NCBI GenBank assembly: GCA_965183835.1
Contig: CBCYME010000011.1
Coordinates: 62,001 to 126,000 of the forward strand
Direction: 5' to 3'
Length of the DNA: 64,000 nucleotides
Source: OMPR01 sp965183835
GTDB lineage: Bacteria > Pseudomonadota > Alphaproteobacteria > Rhodobacterales > Rhodobacteraceae
Shown: piece after piece, positions 51,465 to 59,770 of the stretch
Numbering within the stretch: position 1 is the stretch's first letter
Layout: each line of letters begins with the position of its first letter
Translations under genes and position numbers: made by a program
Notes under the pieces: model-generated
Databases searched by the model: none
The model's input: the letters and a program-made list of their open reading frames with translations, nothing else
Told to the model about the DNA's origin: nothing

Positions 51465-53411
51465 ATGGCCCAAATCTCTCTCACCCTTCCTGATGGCAAT
51501 GCACGATCCTATGACGCGGGCGTAACCCCTGCGCAGGTGGCGGCTGACATCTCTACCTCCCTCGCCAAAAAAGCCATCAGCGCGACCGTCAACGGTCAGC
51601 ACTGGGATCTTGCGTGGCCCATCGATGCGGACGCAGACATCGCCCTTCACACCCTAAAGGACGAAGCCCAGGCGAATGAGCTGATCCGTCACGATCTGGC
51701 CCACATCATGGCCCGCGCGGTGCAGGAAATCTGGCCTGCGACCAAAGTCACCATCGGCCCCGTGATCGAAAACGGCTGGTACTATGACTTTGATCGCGCC
51801 GAACCCTTCACCCCCGAAGATCTCGGCACCATCGAAAAAAAGATGAAGGAAATCATCAACAAACGTGAACCCGTGACCACCGAGGTCTGGGATCGCCAGC
51901 GTGCGATTGAATTCTACACCGCCAACAACGAGCCTTACAAAGTTGAGCTGATCGACGCCATCCCCGGTGACGAGCCTTTGCGCATGTACTGGCACGGCCA
52001 CTGGCAGGATCTGTGCCGGGGTCCGCACCTGCAGCACACCGGTCAGGTTCCCCGCGACAGCTTCAAACTGATGTCCATCGCGGGCGCCTATTGGCGTGGC
52101 GACAGCGACCGTCAGATGCTGCAGCGGATCTATGGCGTGGCCTTCACCGGCAAGGAAAAGCTCAAAGCGCACCTGACCATGCTGGAAGAGGCCGCCAAAC
52201 GCGACCACCGCAAGCTGGGCCGCGAAATGAACCTGTTCCACATGCAAGCAGAGGCCCCCGGCCAAATCTTCTGGCACCCCAACGGTTGGAAAATCTACAC
52301 CCAGCTGCAAGACTACATGCGCCGGATGCAAGAACGCGACGGCTATGTCGAAGTGAACACCCCACAGGTCGTTGACCGTAAGTTGTGGGAGGCTTCGGGC
52401 CACTGGGACAAGTATCAGGAAAACATGTTCATCGTCGAAGTCGACGAAGATCATGCCCGCGAAAAGGCTGTGAACGCGCTGAAGCCAATGAACTGTCCGT
52501 GCCACGTGCAGGTGTTCAATCAGGGCCTCAAATCCTATCGCGACCTGCCCCTGCGCATGGCCGAATTCGGATCGTGTGCCCGGTATGAACCATCAGGCGC
52601 TTTGCACGGCATCATGCGTGTGCGCGGATTTACGCAGGATGATGGCCACATCTTCTGCGCCGAGGATCAGATCACCGCAGAAACCGCCAAATTCATCGCT
52701 TTCCTGTCCAAGGTCTATGCCGACCTCGGCTTCCACGACTGGACCATCAAGCTCTCGACCCGCCCTGAACAGCGGATCGGCAGCGACGAAAGCTGGGACC
52801 GGGTGGAAAAGGCGCTTGGCGATGCTTGTAACGCCGCCGGATACGATTTCGAACTGCTCGAAGGCGAAGGCGCGTTTTACGGACCAAAGCTCGAGTTCAC
52901 TCTGACCGATGCCATCGGCCGGAACTGGCAGTGTGGCACACTTCAGGTTGACCCGAACCTGCCCGAACGTCTCGACGCGTCCTTTGTGGGGGCCGATGGC
53001 GCCCGTCATCGCCCGGTCATGTTGCACCGTGCGACTTTGGGCTCGTTCGAACGCTTCATCGGCATCCTGATCGAAGAACACGCGGGCAAGCTGCCGTTCT
53101 GGCTGGCCCCCCGTCAGGTCGTTGTGGCCTCGATCACCTCGGACGCCGATGACTATGTGGCCGAAGTTGTTGAAACGCTGCGCGCCGTTGGTGTCCGCGC
53201 CGAAGCCGACATTCGCAACGAAAAGATCAACTACAAGGTCCGCGAGCATTCGGTTGGCAAAGTTCCGGTCATTCTGGCCATCGGCCACCGCGAAGTCGAA
53301 GAACGCACCGTTTCCGTGCGTCGCCTCGGTCAAAAACAAAGCTCGGTCCAAAGCCTCGCGGATGTAACAAACGCTCTGGCAATCGAAGCCACCGCACCGG
53401 ATCTTTTGTAA
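51465..53411 (+). CDS. thrS: Threonine-tRNA ligase
   Basis: 648 residues. TGS domain (MAQISLTLPDGNARSYD). SAD/editing domain: HDLAHIMARAVQEIWPATKVTIGPVIENGWYYDF, with DLCRGPHL. Class II catalytic core: LMSIAGAYWRGD, MNCPCHVQVF (zinc Cys), FGSCARYEPSGALHGIMRVRGFTQDD. C-terminal anticodon domain from about 545. Full family length. ATG 51465 has GAGGAG nearby. No T-box-like leader is apparent, as expected for Proteobacteria. Confidence 0.97.
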   Translation: MAQISLTLPDGNARSYDAGVTPAQVAADISTSLAKKAISATVNGQHWDLAWPIDADADIALHTLKDEAQANELIRHDLAHIMARAVQEIWPATKVTIGPVIENGWYYDFDRAEPFTPEDLGTIEKKMKEIINKREPVTTEVWDRQRAIEFYTANNEPYKVELIDAIPGDEPLRMYWHGHWQDLCRGPHLQHTGQVPRDSFKLMSIAGAYWRGDSDRQMLQRIYGVAFTGKEKLKAHLTMLEEAAKRDHRKLGREMNLFHMQAEAPGQIFWHPNGWKIYTQLQDYMRRMQERDGYVEVNTPQVVDRKLWEASGHWDKYQENMFIVEVDEDHAREKAVNALKPMNCPCHVQVFNQGLKSYRDLPLRMAEFGSCARYEPSGALHGIMRVRGFTQDDGHIFCAEDQITAETAKFIAFLSKVYADLGFHDWTIKLSTRPEQRIGSDESWDRVEKALGDACNAAGYDFELLEGEGAFYGPKLEFTLTDAIGRNWQCGTLQVDPNLPERLDASFVGADGARHRPVMLHRATLGSFERFIGILIEEHAGKLPFWLAPRQVVVASITSDADDYVAEVVETLRAVGVRAEADIRNEKINYKVREHSVGKVPVILAIGHREVEERTVSVRRLGQKQSSVQSLADVTNALAIEATAPDLL

Positions 53412-53432
53412 CATTCGGTTCTAAAACACAGG

Positions 53433-53465
53433 CAAACCGGCCCTCATCACGGGGCCGGTTTGTAA
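53433..53465 (+). terminator. Intrinsic terminator of thrS
   Basis: CAAACCGGCCC / GGGCCGGTTTG, an 11-bp stem with an eight-base loop, 22 bases after the stop. The U-tract is weak (TAACACG), so termination may depend on stem strength. Confidence 0.7.
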
Positions 53466-53631
53466 CACGCCCCCAAAACCCCCTTAAAAACATAATATTA
53501 ACACCACCCCGCCCATAACATTGGTTGACGGGCGCGTGAGACACGGGCTCGTGAATTCAAGTCCCGCCCCCAAGGCGTTAGTTTGATCTTGTCACTACAG
53601 ACAGACGCAATCACTCAAGAGGATTACTCAG

Positions 53632-53937
53632 ATGTCGAACACCGTAAAAGCTTTCGCCGTAGCCGGCGCCGTTGCAGCCGCTCTGACCGCTGTCTCAACC
53701 ACCACAGTCAGCGCGCAAGCCAAAGAGAAATGCTATGGCGTCTCTCTGGCCGGTAAAAACGACTGCGCCGCCGGTCCCGGCACCACATGCGCCGGTACAT
53801 CCACTGTAGATTATCAGGGCAACGCCTGGACATTGGTTGACGCGGGTTCGTGCACCACAATGGAACTGCCCAAGCAAGCCGACGGATCAGCCCGCGCTGG
53901 CTCCCTTGAAGCGCTGGAGCGTGACCTGCCTGCATAA
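53632..53937 (+). CDS. bufA1: Bufferin precursor (DUF2282, BufA1-type)
   Basis: 101 residues. Residues 1-30 form a signal-peptide-like leader (MSNTVKAFAVAGAVAAALTA, ending VSAQA), so the product is exported. The core has four cysteines at 34 (KCYGVSLAG), 45 (KNDCAAG), 53 (TTCAGTS) and 74 (AGSCTTM), in the DUF2282 spacing. In characterised bufferins these residues are partly turned into thiooxazoles by the MNIO partner, giving a copper-binding RiPP of the periplasm. The ribosome site GAGGA is strong. It heads bufA1-bufB-bufC-doxX, with a hairpin after it. Confidence 0.9.
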   Translation: MSNTVKAFAVAGAVAAALTAVSTTTVSAQAKEKCYGVSLAGKNDCAAGPGTTCAGTSTVDYQGNAWTLVDAGSCTTMELPKQADGSARAGSLEALERDLPA

Positions 53938-53953
53938 ACCACTCTAAGATATC

Positions 53954-53985
53954 GGGGCGAGCCATGCGTGCATTGCGCTCGCCCC
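53954..53985 (+). terminator. Attenuator-like hairpin between bufA1 and bufB
   Basis: GGGGCGAGC / GCTCGCCCC, a 9-bp perfect stem with a 14-base loop, then TCACTATTTT. It starts 17 bases after the precursor stop and 47 bases before bufB. It could stop or slow most transcripts, giving more precursor than enzyme mRNA, as in other RiPP operons. Function inferred. Confidence 0.65.
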
Positions 53986-54000
53986 TCACTATTTTAACAG

Positions 54001-54870
54001 ATGGGCTTTGCTATGCTGGACAGCACACTCAGATCTAATCGCCTCCCCGCTGCGGCTGGGGTCGGGTATAAGCCCCAGCATTTCGATGACATTCTCAGCA
54101 ACGCCGGACCTGTGGGCTGGCTCGAAATCCACGCCGAGAATTACATGGGCGATGGCGGTCGCCCGCTGGCGCAGCTGCGTCATCTCTCGCAACAGTTTCC
54201 AATTTCGGTGCATGGCGTTGGCCTCTCTATCGGCAGCGACTGCCCCTTGGACAGCGACCACCTCGCGCGTCTCAAGCACCTGATCGACTGGCTCAACCCC
54301 GCCAGCTTTTCCGAACACCTCGCATGGTCCACACACGACAGCCATTTCCTGAATGACCTGCTGCCCCTGCCCTATACCGACACGACCCTGACCCAAGTCT
54401 GCGATCACATTGACCAGGTGCAGACCACCGTGGGCCGCCAGATGCTGTTGGAAAACCCGTCGTCCTACCTGTCCTTTGACGAAAGCACCTGGTCCGAGCC
54501 CGATTTCCTGCGCGAAATCGCCCGGCGCACCGGCTGCGGCCTGTTGCTGGACGTGAACAACGTGTTTGTCTCTGCCGTCAATCTCGACTTTTCCCCACAA
54601 AGCTATATCGAAGCCTACCCGCTGGATCAGGTGGGCGAGATCCACCTTGGTGGCCACGACGAAGACTTTGATGACCACGGCCACCCTCTGTTGATCGACA
54701 GCCACGGCCGCGAAGTGGTCGATCCGGTCTGGTCCCTGCTCGATTATGTACTGGATCGGTCCGGGCCAAAGCCGGTTTTGGTGGAATGGGATACTGATGT
54801 GCCTGACTGGCCCGTCCTGCAAGCCGAAGCCGCGCGCGCCCACGCCGCTCTGGCCCGAGTGCTCGCATGA
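54001..54870 (+). CDS. bufB: Multinuclear non-heme iron oxidase (DUF692), bufferin maturase
   Basis: 289 residues of the MNIO (DUF692) family, a TIM barrel related to MbnB and TglH. Metal ligands appear in WLEIHAENYMG (His44, Glu46), SVHGVGLSIG (His71), FSEHLAW, LLENPSSYL, LLLDVNNVFVS, EIHLGGHDED and VLVEWDTDVP. By homology it oxidises precursor cysteines. ATG 54001 or ATG 54013 (MLDSTLRSN) may be the start; neither has a strong ribosome site. Overlaps bufC by four bases. Confidence 0.93.
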   Translation: MGFAMLDSTLRSNRLPAAAGVGYKPQHFDDILSNAGPVGWLEIHAENYMGDGGRPLAQLRHLSQQFPISVHGVGLSIGSDCPLDSDHLARLKHLIDWLNPASFSEHLAWSTHDSHFLNDLLPLPYTDTTLTQVCDHIDQVQTTVGRQMLLENPSSYLSFDESTWSEPDFLREIARRTGCGLLLDVNNVFVSAVNLDFSPQSYIEAYPLDQVGEIHLGGHDEDFDDHGHPLLIDSHGREVVDPVWSLLDYVLDRSGPKPVLVEWDTDVPDWPVLQAEAARAHAALARVLA

Positions 54871-55619
54871 GCGTGTCACAAGATCTCTTTGTGTCCGCCC
54901 TTTTGGCCCCAACGCACCCCGTTCCTGACGGGCTCAGCGACGCCGCAAACCGTCCAGCCGGTCGCCGGTTTTCCGTCTATCGCAACAACGTCGCCGTCTC
55001 TCTGACCGAGGCGATGCATCAGGCCTTTCCCGTCATCACCAAACTGCTGGGCGCGCAGAATATGGATGGGCTGGCGGGGTTGTTCCTGCGCCAACACCCG
55101 CCAACCTCGCCCCTTATGATGCACTATGGCGATGCCTTTCCTGACTTTCTGGCCGGAATGCCGCACCTGTCACACCTCGCCTATCTGCCCGATGTGGCGC
55201 GGCTCGAACTGGCAATGCGCCGGTCCTATCACGCCGCCGACAGCATCCCCATCACGCCCGAGGCCTTTGCCATCGACCCCGATCTCTTGATGCAGGCGAC
55301 CGTCACTTTTGCCCCAGCGATGCAGATCATCCGCTCAGATTGGCCGATCTACGGCATCTGGCAATTCAACATGATCGACGGTTCCCCACAGCCCGGTGGC
55401 GGTGGTGAAACCGTGTTGATCACCCGCCCCGATTTTGATCCAACCCCCAACGCGCTACCAGCGGGGGGCGCGGACTGGATCACGGCCCTGCAAGCCGGGG
55501 CCACCATTGGCGCGGCCCATGCCCAGACCACCACCACTCACCCAGACTTCGACCTTGGCACCACATTGGCTCTGCTTTTGCAGGGCGGTGCCCTGACATC
55601 ACTCACTACAAAAGGATAA
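54867..55619 (+). CDS. bufC: Bufferin partner protein, DUF2063 (BufC-type)
   Basis: 250 residues. The N-terminal DUF2063 domain shows RRFSVYRNNVAVSLTEAMHQAFPVITKLLG, LAGLFLRQHPPTSPLMMHYGDAFPDFL and LPDVARLELAMRRSYHAAD. The domain, once called putative DNA-binding, recurs beside DUF692 enzymes and is thought to recruit the precursor to the MNIO. A second, less conserved domain follows. Overlaps bufB by four bases; five bases before the doxX gene. Confidence 0.92.
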   Translation: MSVSQDLFVSALLAPTHPVPDGLSDAANRPAGRRFSVYRNNVAVSLTEAMHQAFPVITKLLGAQNMDGLAGLFLRQHPPTSPLMMHYGDAFPDFLAGMPHLSHLAYLPDVARLELAMRRSYHAADSIPITPEAFAIDPDLLMQATVTFAPAMQIIRSDWPIYGIWQFNMIDGSPQPGGGGETVLITRPDFDPTPNALPAGGADWITALQAGATIGAAHAQTTTTHPDFDLGTTLALLLQGGALTSLTTKG

Positions 55620-55623
55620 GGCC

Positions 55624-56187
55624 ATGAACGCGCTTGTCTCGATCCACAATTTCATCTTCGACCAGGTCGAACGCGCCGGGGATTGGCTGTTGCCCCTGTT
55701 TGCCCGCTTTACCTTCGCGGCAACCCTGTGGATCTATTATTGGAACTCTGGCCTGACCAAACTTGGCGATGGTATCTTTGGCCTCTTCAGCCCCTCAATT
55801 GGTGCCTACAGCCAGATCTTCCCCAAACAGCTCGAAGCAGTTGGCTATGACGCCTCACAGCTTAGCATTTTTCACTGGCTTGTTGTCATGGCAGGCACCT
55901 ACGCCGAATTCATCCTGCCGCTCCTGATCGTGATTGGTCTCGCCACCCGTCTCGCAGCACTTGGGATGATCGGTTTTGTTGTCATGCAATCCCTGACCGA
56001 CATCTACGGCCACGGTGCCACCGACATCAAAACGCTGGGCGCTTGGTTTGACCGCCTGTCCGATGGCGTGATTATGGATCAACGCCTGTTCTGGGTCTTC
56101 ACCCTGACCTTTATCGTCGTCAAAGGCGCCGGGTTCCTGTCCGTTGATGCGCTGCTGCGCCGTCGCACAGCAACAGCACCTGCGTAA
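55624..56187 (+). CDS. DoxX family membrane protein (BufD-type)
   Basis: 187 residues with about four membrane helices: LPLFARFTFAATLWIYYWNSGLTKLGDG, FHWLVVMAGTYAEFILPLLIVIGLATRLAALGMIGFVVMQ and FWVFTLTFIVVKGAGFLSVDALL. The DoxX fold is a common fourth gene of bufferin operons, where it may handle redox or membrane steps. Same operon as bufABC. Confidence 0.9.
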   Translation: MNALVSIHNFIFDQVERAGDWLLPLFARFTFAATLWIYYWNSGLTKLGDGIFGLFSPSIGAYSQIFPKQLEAVGYDASQLSIFHWLVVMAGTYAEFILPLLIVIGLATRLAALGMIGFVVMQSLTDIYGHGATDIKTLGAWFDRLSDGVIMDQRLFWVFTLTFIVVKGAGFLSVDALLRRRTATAPA

Positions 56188-56214
56188 ATAATACCACCAC
56201 TCAAACAAAAAATA

Positions 56215-56245
56215 GCACCGGCTCCCCTCAGGAGCCGGTGCTTTT
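56215..56245. terminator. Intrinsic terminator of the bufferin operon
   Basis: GCACCGGCTCC / GGAGCCGGTGC, an 11-bp perfect stem, a five-base loop, then TTTT. On the left it is flanked by an A-run, so it also serves the convergent membrane protein gene. Confidence 0.88.
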
Positions 56246-56249
56246 CTAT

Positions 56250-56618
56250 TTAGAAATGGGCCTTTTCTTCATCCGGCTTGCCCGCCGAAATTGCCAACAC
56301 GCCGCCAACACCGGCAAATGCAATCGGGAACATCGTGAACACGTTGAACCCAAAGGCCACATACATCCCGACCGACGACACCAGCAGCAACAGCCCGCCC
56401 CACAAGGCCCGCGCCCGCGCCATGGCACCGCCCGCGATGGCCAGCATCGGTGACACGATCGACATCAGCTGGATCAGATCGGCATTCTCGACCTGCTCGG
56501 CCAGCCCATCAATCTCACCGAAATGTTGCACCGCTTCGACATAGCCAAAGCTGAAAAACCCAACGAGCATCCCAATCAGCCCGCCAATAATTCCCAAAAC
56601 AAGGGCCGCATTGCGCAT
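56250..56618 (-). CDS. Small membrane protein of unknown function
   Basis: 122 residues. Membrane helices at about 5-27 (ALVLGIIGGLIGMLVGFFSF), 48-66, 70-88 (WGGLLLLVSSVGMYVAFGF) and 92-112. It resembles small DUF4064-like bacterial membrane proteins only in topology. Ends EEKAHF. Nothing points to a specific role. Convergent with the bufferin operon. Confidence 0.75.
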   Translation of the reverse strand: MRNAALVLGIIGGLIGMLVGFFSFGYVEAVQHFGEIDGLAEQVENADLIQLMSIVSPMLAIAGGAMARARALWGGLLLLVSSVGMYVAFGFNVFTMFPIAFAGVGGVLAISAGKPDEEKAHF

Positions 56619-56657
56619 GTGTATTCTCCAATTCCAGACCCTCAGATAGGATCGGCG

Positions 56658-56975
56658 TTACGCCACGCCAAGAGCAGACCGCGTGTCAGGGGTCCATCCC
56701 AAAAACAATTCCCCGTCGCGCTCGATCAGGGGCCGTTTCATCAATGCCGGGTGTTCTGCCAACAACTCCAAAGCCGGGCGCGCGCGCTCTGACTCGTCCA
56801 ATCCGCGCCACGTTGTAGACCGCGTATTCACCAAAGCCCCGCCAAACGTCTCAAATGCGCGCGACATCACATTTTCCGGCACCCCATCGGCACGCACATC
56901 CAAAAATTCAACTTCACCAAGCGATTTCAAAGCCTTACGGCACGTATCGCAATTCTTCAGACCAAAAAGCCTCAT
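56658..56975 (-). CDS. ArsC/Spx family protein
   Basis: 105 residues, thioredoxin-like: MRLFGLKNCDTCRKALKSLG, with the CxxC pair at 9 and 12, then WRGLDESERARPALELLAEHPALMKRPLIERDGELFLGW, the ArsC/YffB/Spx pattern. The CDTC pair resembles YffB/Spx-type members more than classical arsenate reductase. ATG 56975 has GGAGGGG upstream; the longer frame to 57266 is not credible. Divergent from the cold shock gene. Confidence 0.9.
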   Translation of the reverse strand: MRLFGLKNCDTCRKALKSLGEVEFLDVRADGVPENVMSRAFETFGGALVNTRSTTWRGLDESERARPALELLAEHPALMKRPLIERDGELFLGWTPDTRSALGVA

Positions 56976-57192
56976 GTCCCCTCCGGAATTTTCTGTGGAA
57001 ATATCGGGCATTCCCGCCGATTGCATCCCCTTTCTCTTGATTTTTGGCGCGACCATGCAATCTTGTCCACGGTGTAACACTTGATTGCTTCTACGCTCTG
57101 ACGTGTACAGAGCGCAGCGGAAATCTTGCGTTATGCTATTCACTACCCCGATAATTAAGGGGCCACGTGCAAAGTAGAAGGAGACACGGGAC

Positions 57193-57399
57193 ATGCCGAC
57201 TGGCACCGTGAAATGGTTTAATACGACAAAGGGTTTTGGCTTTATTGCACCAGACGAAGGCGGCAAAGATGTGTTTGTTCACATTTCTGCGGTCGAACGC
57301 TCTGGTCTGACCGGCCTAGCTGATAATCAGAAAGTTTCTTACGAACTTCAGGATGGGCGTGACGGACGGCAAATGGCCGCCGACATACGACCCACGTAA
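57193..57399 (+). CDS. Cold shock protein
   Basis: 68 residues, one OB-fold cold shock domain: GTVKWFNTTKGFGFIAPDEGGKDVFVHISAVERSGL, carrying the RNP1 (KGFGFI) and RNP2 (VFVHI) motifs. It binds single-stranded RNA/DNA as a chaperone. AGAAGGAGA ribosome site. The leader holds a CGCTCTG/CAGAGCG hairpin (57094-57114) and CCCC/GGGG arms near 57150, a possible cold-responsive 5' structure. Confidence 0.96.
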   Translation: MPTGTVKWFNTTKGFGFIAPDEGGKDVFVHISAVERSGLTGLADNQKVSYELQDGRDGRQMAADIRPT

Positions 57400-57451
57400 A
57401 AATAGCTTTGTATCGTCCCGGTTTTTGCGGCCGGGGCGCTGCCTCAATCTC

Positions 57452-57492
57452 AAAGTCACCGGGAATTGCGATTTCTAATTCCTGGTGACTTT
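57452..57492 (+). terminator. Intrinsic terminator of the cold shock gene
   Basis: A 16-bp stem (57452-57467 with 57477-57492) with one G-U pair, nine-base loop and a TTTT end, about 55 bases after the stop codon. Confidence 0.85.
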
Positions 57493-57573
57493 TACAGGCA
57501 TATCGACCTCTGCACCTGCGCACGTCGCTTGTATTCTGCGCCCTGTTGCATCCCACCACCCGACACAGAACAC

Positions 57574-57601
57574 AAAAAGAGCGACCTCCAGGGCCGCCCT
57601 C
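57574..57601 (-). terminator. Probable terminator of thyX
   Basis: On the minus strand an imperfect stem (GAG, bulge, CGGCC / GGTCGCTC) is followed by TTTTTGTG, 26 bases beyond the thyX stop. Confidence 0.5.
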
Positions 57602-57626
57602 TTTCGTCACTTAAGCCAATGAATAA

Positions 57627-58538
57627 TCAGGATTTTTCGATCACATCCTGAAATTCTCGCCATTCCCGCGCAGACATGCCCGAACTTTCCTGCGTCACGG
57701 CCTCGCCCTTTAACATGCGGCGCATACAGTCCACCATTTGCGCCGACATTGTGACCGACCCCAACCGGTAATCTTCGAACGCTTTATAGGCAAACGGCAC
57801 CCAATCCGCGACGATGTTACAGATCGCATCCGCATAAACCCGGATCTCGTACTGCGCATGGGCATCCGCGCGCAGGCGCAGAAAGTGGAACAGGTTGTGC
57901 AGATCCACTTTCCAATACCACTGGGTGTAGATGTTTGTCGGCAGGTTCATCCGCGCCAATTCCCGCGCCAACCCCTGCTGCCCGTCCTGCCCGATCATCT
58001 CTTCGTAATGATCATACGCGCGCATTGAATCGGTTTTAAGGATCTCCAGAACCCGCGCCGCCTCTTCGCCCTGCAACGCCTCGCCGCGCCCTTGGTTGTT
58101 CACCACAGATTGCGCCGCCATCTGCTCAGGCGCCGGGATGTAAAACTCGCGATCCATGATCGAATAACGCGCGGAATACTCATTCACATTCGCCGTGCGA
58201 TGGCGAATCCACTGGCGCGCCACAAACACCGGCAGCTTCACGTGCAGCTTCAATTCGCACATCTCAAACGGAGTCGAATGCCAGTGCCGCATCAAATAGC
58301 GAATCAAACCCTCGTCGTTCTGCACCGATTTGGTGCCCTTGCCATAGGACACCCGCGCCGCCTGACAGATCGCCGCATCATCGCCCATATAGTCGATCAC
58401 CCGGACAAATCCATGATCCAGAACCTGATGCGCTGTGTACAAATGCGCCTCCAGCCCCGGAGAAACAGCGCGCAGTGTTGGCTGCGGCGCAGCACGCAAA
58501 GTATCGATTTCGGCCTGTTGCTCGGGCGACAGCGGCAT
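57627..58538 (-). CDS. thyX: Flavin-dependent thymidylate synthase
   Basis: 303 residues. The ThyX signature RHRTANVNEYSARYS (RHR...S/N..S.R type) is clear, together with FEMCELKLHVKLPVFVARQWIRHR and DLHNLFHFLRLRADAHAQYEIR. It methylates dUMP with NADPH/FAD and methylene-THF. Full family length; use of ThyX is common in this order. Confidence 0.96.
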   Translation of the reverse strand: MPLSPEQQAEIDTLRAAPQPTLRAVSPGLEAHLYTAHQVLDHGFVRVIDYMGDDAAICQAARVSYGKGTKSVQNDEGLIRYLMRHWHSTPFEMCELKLHVKLPVFVARQWIRHRTANVNEYSARYSIMDREFYIPAPEQMAAQSVVNNQGRGEALQGEEAARVLEILKTDSMRAYDHYEEMIGQDGQQGLARELARMNLPTNIYTQWYWKVDLHNLFHFLRLRADAHAQYEIRVYADAICNIVADWVPFAYKAFEDYRLGSVTMSAQMVDCMRRMLKGEAVTQESSGMSAREWREFQDVIEKS

Positions 58539-58742
58539 TGGGGGGCGTCCTTTTACAAGATGAGTCGGCCTCCACTATATATCCGCAGCCCCCGCACTGG
58601 AACCGCTAGATAGGGTATTGCAAATAGAACAACGTCCCAAAACAATCGTAACGTGTGCGCCATCTTTTATTGACTTTCCACTTCAGAGCGCTGAAATTTC
58701 AAAAAAAACACGTTTAAAAACTTCGAGCTGAGGCAGGCCGTT

Positions 58743-59768
58743 ATGAAAAAATTCCTCGTTGCAGTCGCAACGACCGTTTCTCTGTAGGCTTGCGGCGGCG
58801 GGGACGGTGATCCCTTTAATACCAATCCAGATCCCGACCCAACGACGCCAACAACGCCGGCGCGCGAAATGCCGCCCGGCACCGAAAACCCCACGCCCAA
58901 TTCCGGCATTCTCAGACGCGAGCCCCTGAATACAGGCGACCGCCGCGGTGATGGCTTTGCCCAATCCGTTTCCTACAACGCAGACACCGATGTCTTTTCG
59001 GTCGACAACCTCGCGTTTGACGGAGACAACACCTACAACCGCAGCACAAATGTGCCCAATTTGGGTCAGTTTGCCGTCTACGAAAGCCCGGCCTCAACCC
59101 CAGACCGGTTCGACGGAACACCGATTTCGCAGCTAGGTCATCGTGCCATTTACGGTCAGAGCACGTCAGGCAACACCCGTTTTGCGATTGTGCGTACCGG
59201 CAGTTATCGCGATTTCGGCTTTGGCGGTTTCGTCTATCAGCGCGATGGCGGCGTCACCCTCCCCGCCACAGGTCAAGCCACCTACAGCGGGAACCTCGCT
59301 GGCATCCGTGACTTCAATGGCAGCGGTGGCCTCCAATACACCACCGGTGATGTGAATCTGGCGATCGACTTTGACGATTTTAACGACAGCACAGGCACAC
59401 GCGGCGACGCCGTCCGGGGCACGATCACCAACCGGCGCATTATTGATCCCAATACCGGCGCCGATATCACCCAAAACGTGCTGGACCAATTCAACACCTC
59501 GCAGAGCACAACCCTGACAGCGATCCCAACCGCTATCTTGAGAATCGCCCCCGGCGTTATGGATGACAACGGTGAAATTCTGGGCGAGCTTACCAGCAAT
59601 TACGTCAACAGCTCTGGCGAATCCGCTTCGTTTGAGAACGGCAGCTATTACGCCATCGTCTCGGGCGCCAACACCGAAGAAATCGTAGGCGTGGTGGTGC
59701 TGGATTCCCAAGTGGCTATTGATGGCGTAACAGCACGCGAAACCGGCGGCTTTATCGTGTATAACTGA
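58743..59768 (+). pseudogene. Surface lipoprotein (TbpB-like barrel) with amber codon in its signal peptide
   Basis: From ATG 58743 the frame reads a lipoprotein signal, MKKFLVAVATTVSL, then TAG (58785-58787), then ACGGGDGDP and a Pro/Thr/Asn linker. The TAG occupies the -2 position of a lipobox (L-x-A-C), most simply Ser TCG mutated. The rest is open to 59768: GSLY-type beta strands and a C-terminal segment (SYYAIVSGANTEEIVGVVVL, ending ETGGFIVYN) like transferrin-binding protein B-type beta-barrel domains, which are SLAM substrates. The intact product would be 341 residues. The downstream ATG 58869 would make a protein with no export signal. The next gene is its likely exporter. Confidence 0.75.
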
Positions 59769-59770
59769 TT

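Noticed and set aside
53521..53580. Segment ending AATTCAAGTCCCGCCCCCA that resembles a tRNA T-arm and acceptor end
   Set aside because: The T-stem bases do not pair, no matching acceptor 5' strand or anticodon arm can be drawn, and the region is the bufferin promoter.
56976..57266. N-terminal extension of the ArsC/Spx gene to 57266
   Set aside because: The upstream frame covers the cold shock gene start and leader on the other strand; ATG 56975 has a clear GGAGGGG site and gives family length.
22480..58787. Idea that TAG is read as an amino acid in this organism (in-frame TAG at 22480 and 58785)
   Set aside because: TAG ends intact genes here (xseA, the Crp/Fnr gene, DUF1330, the SDR gene). 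The two internal TAGs are more simply mutations.
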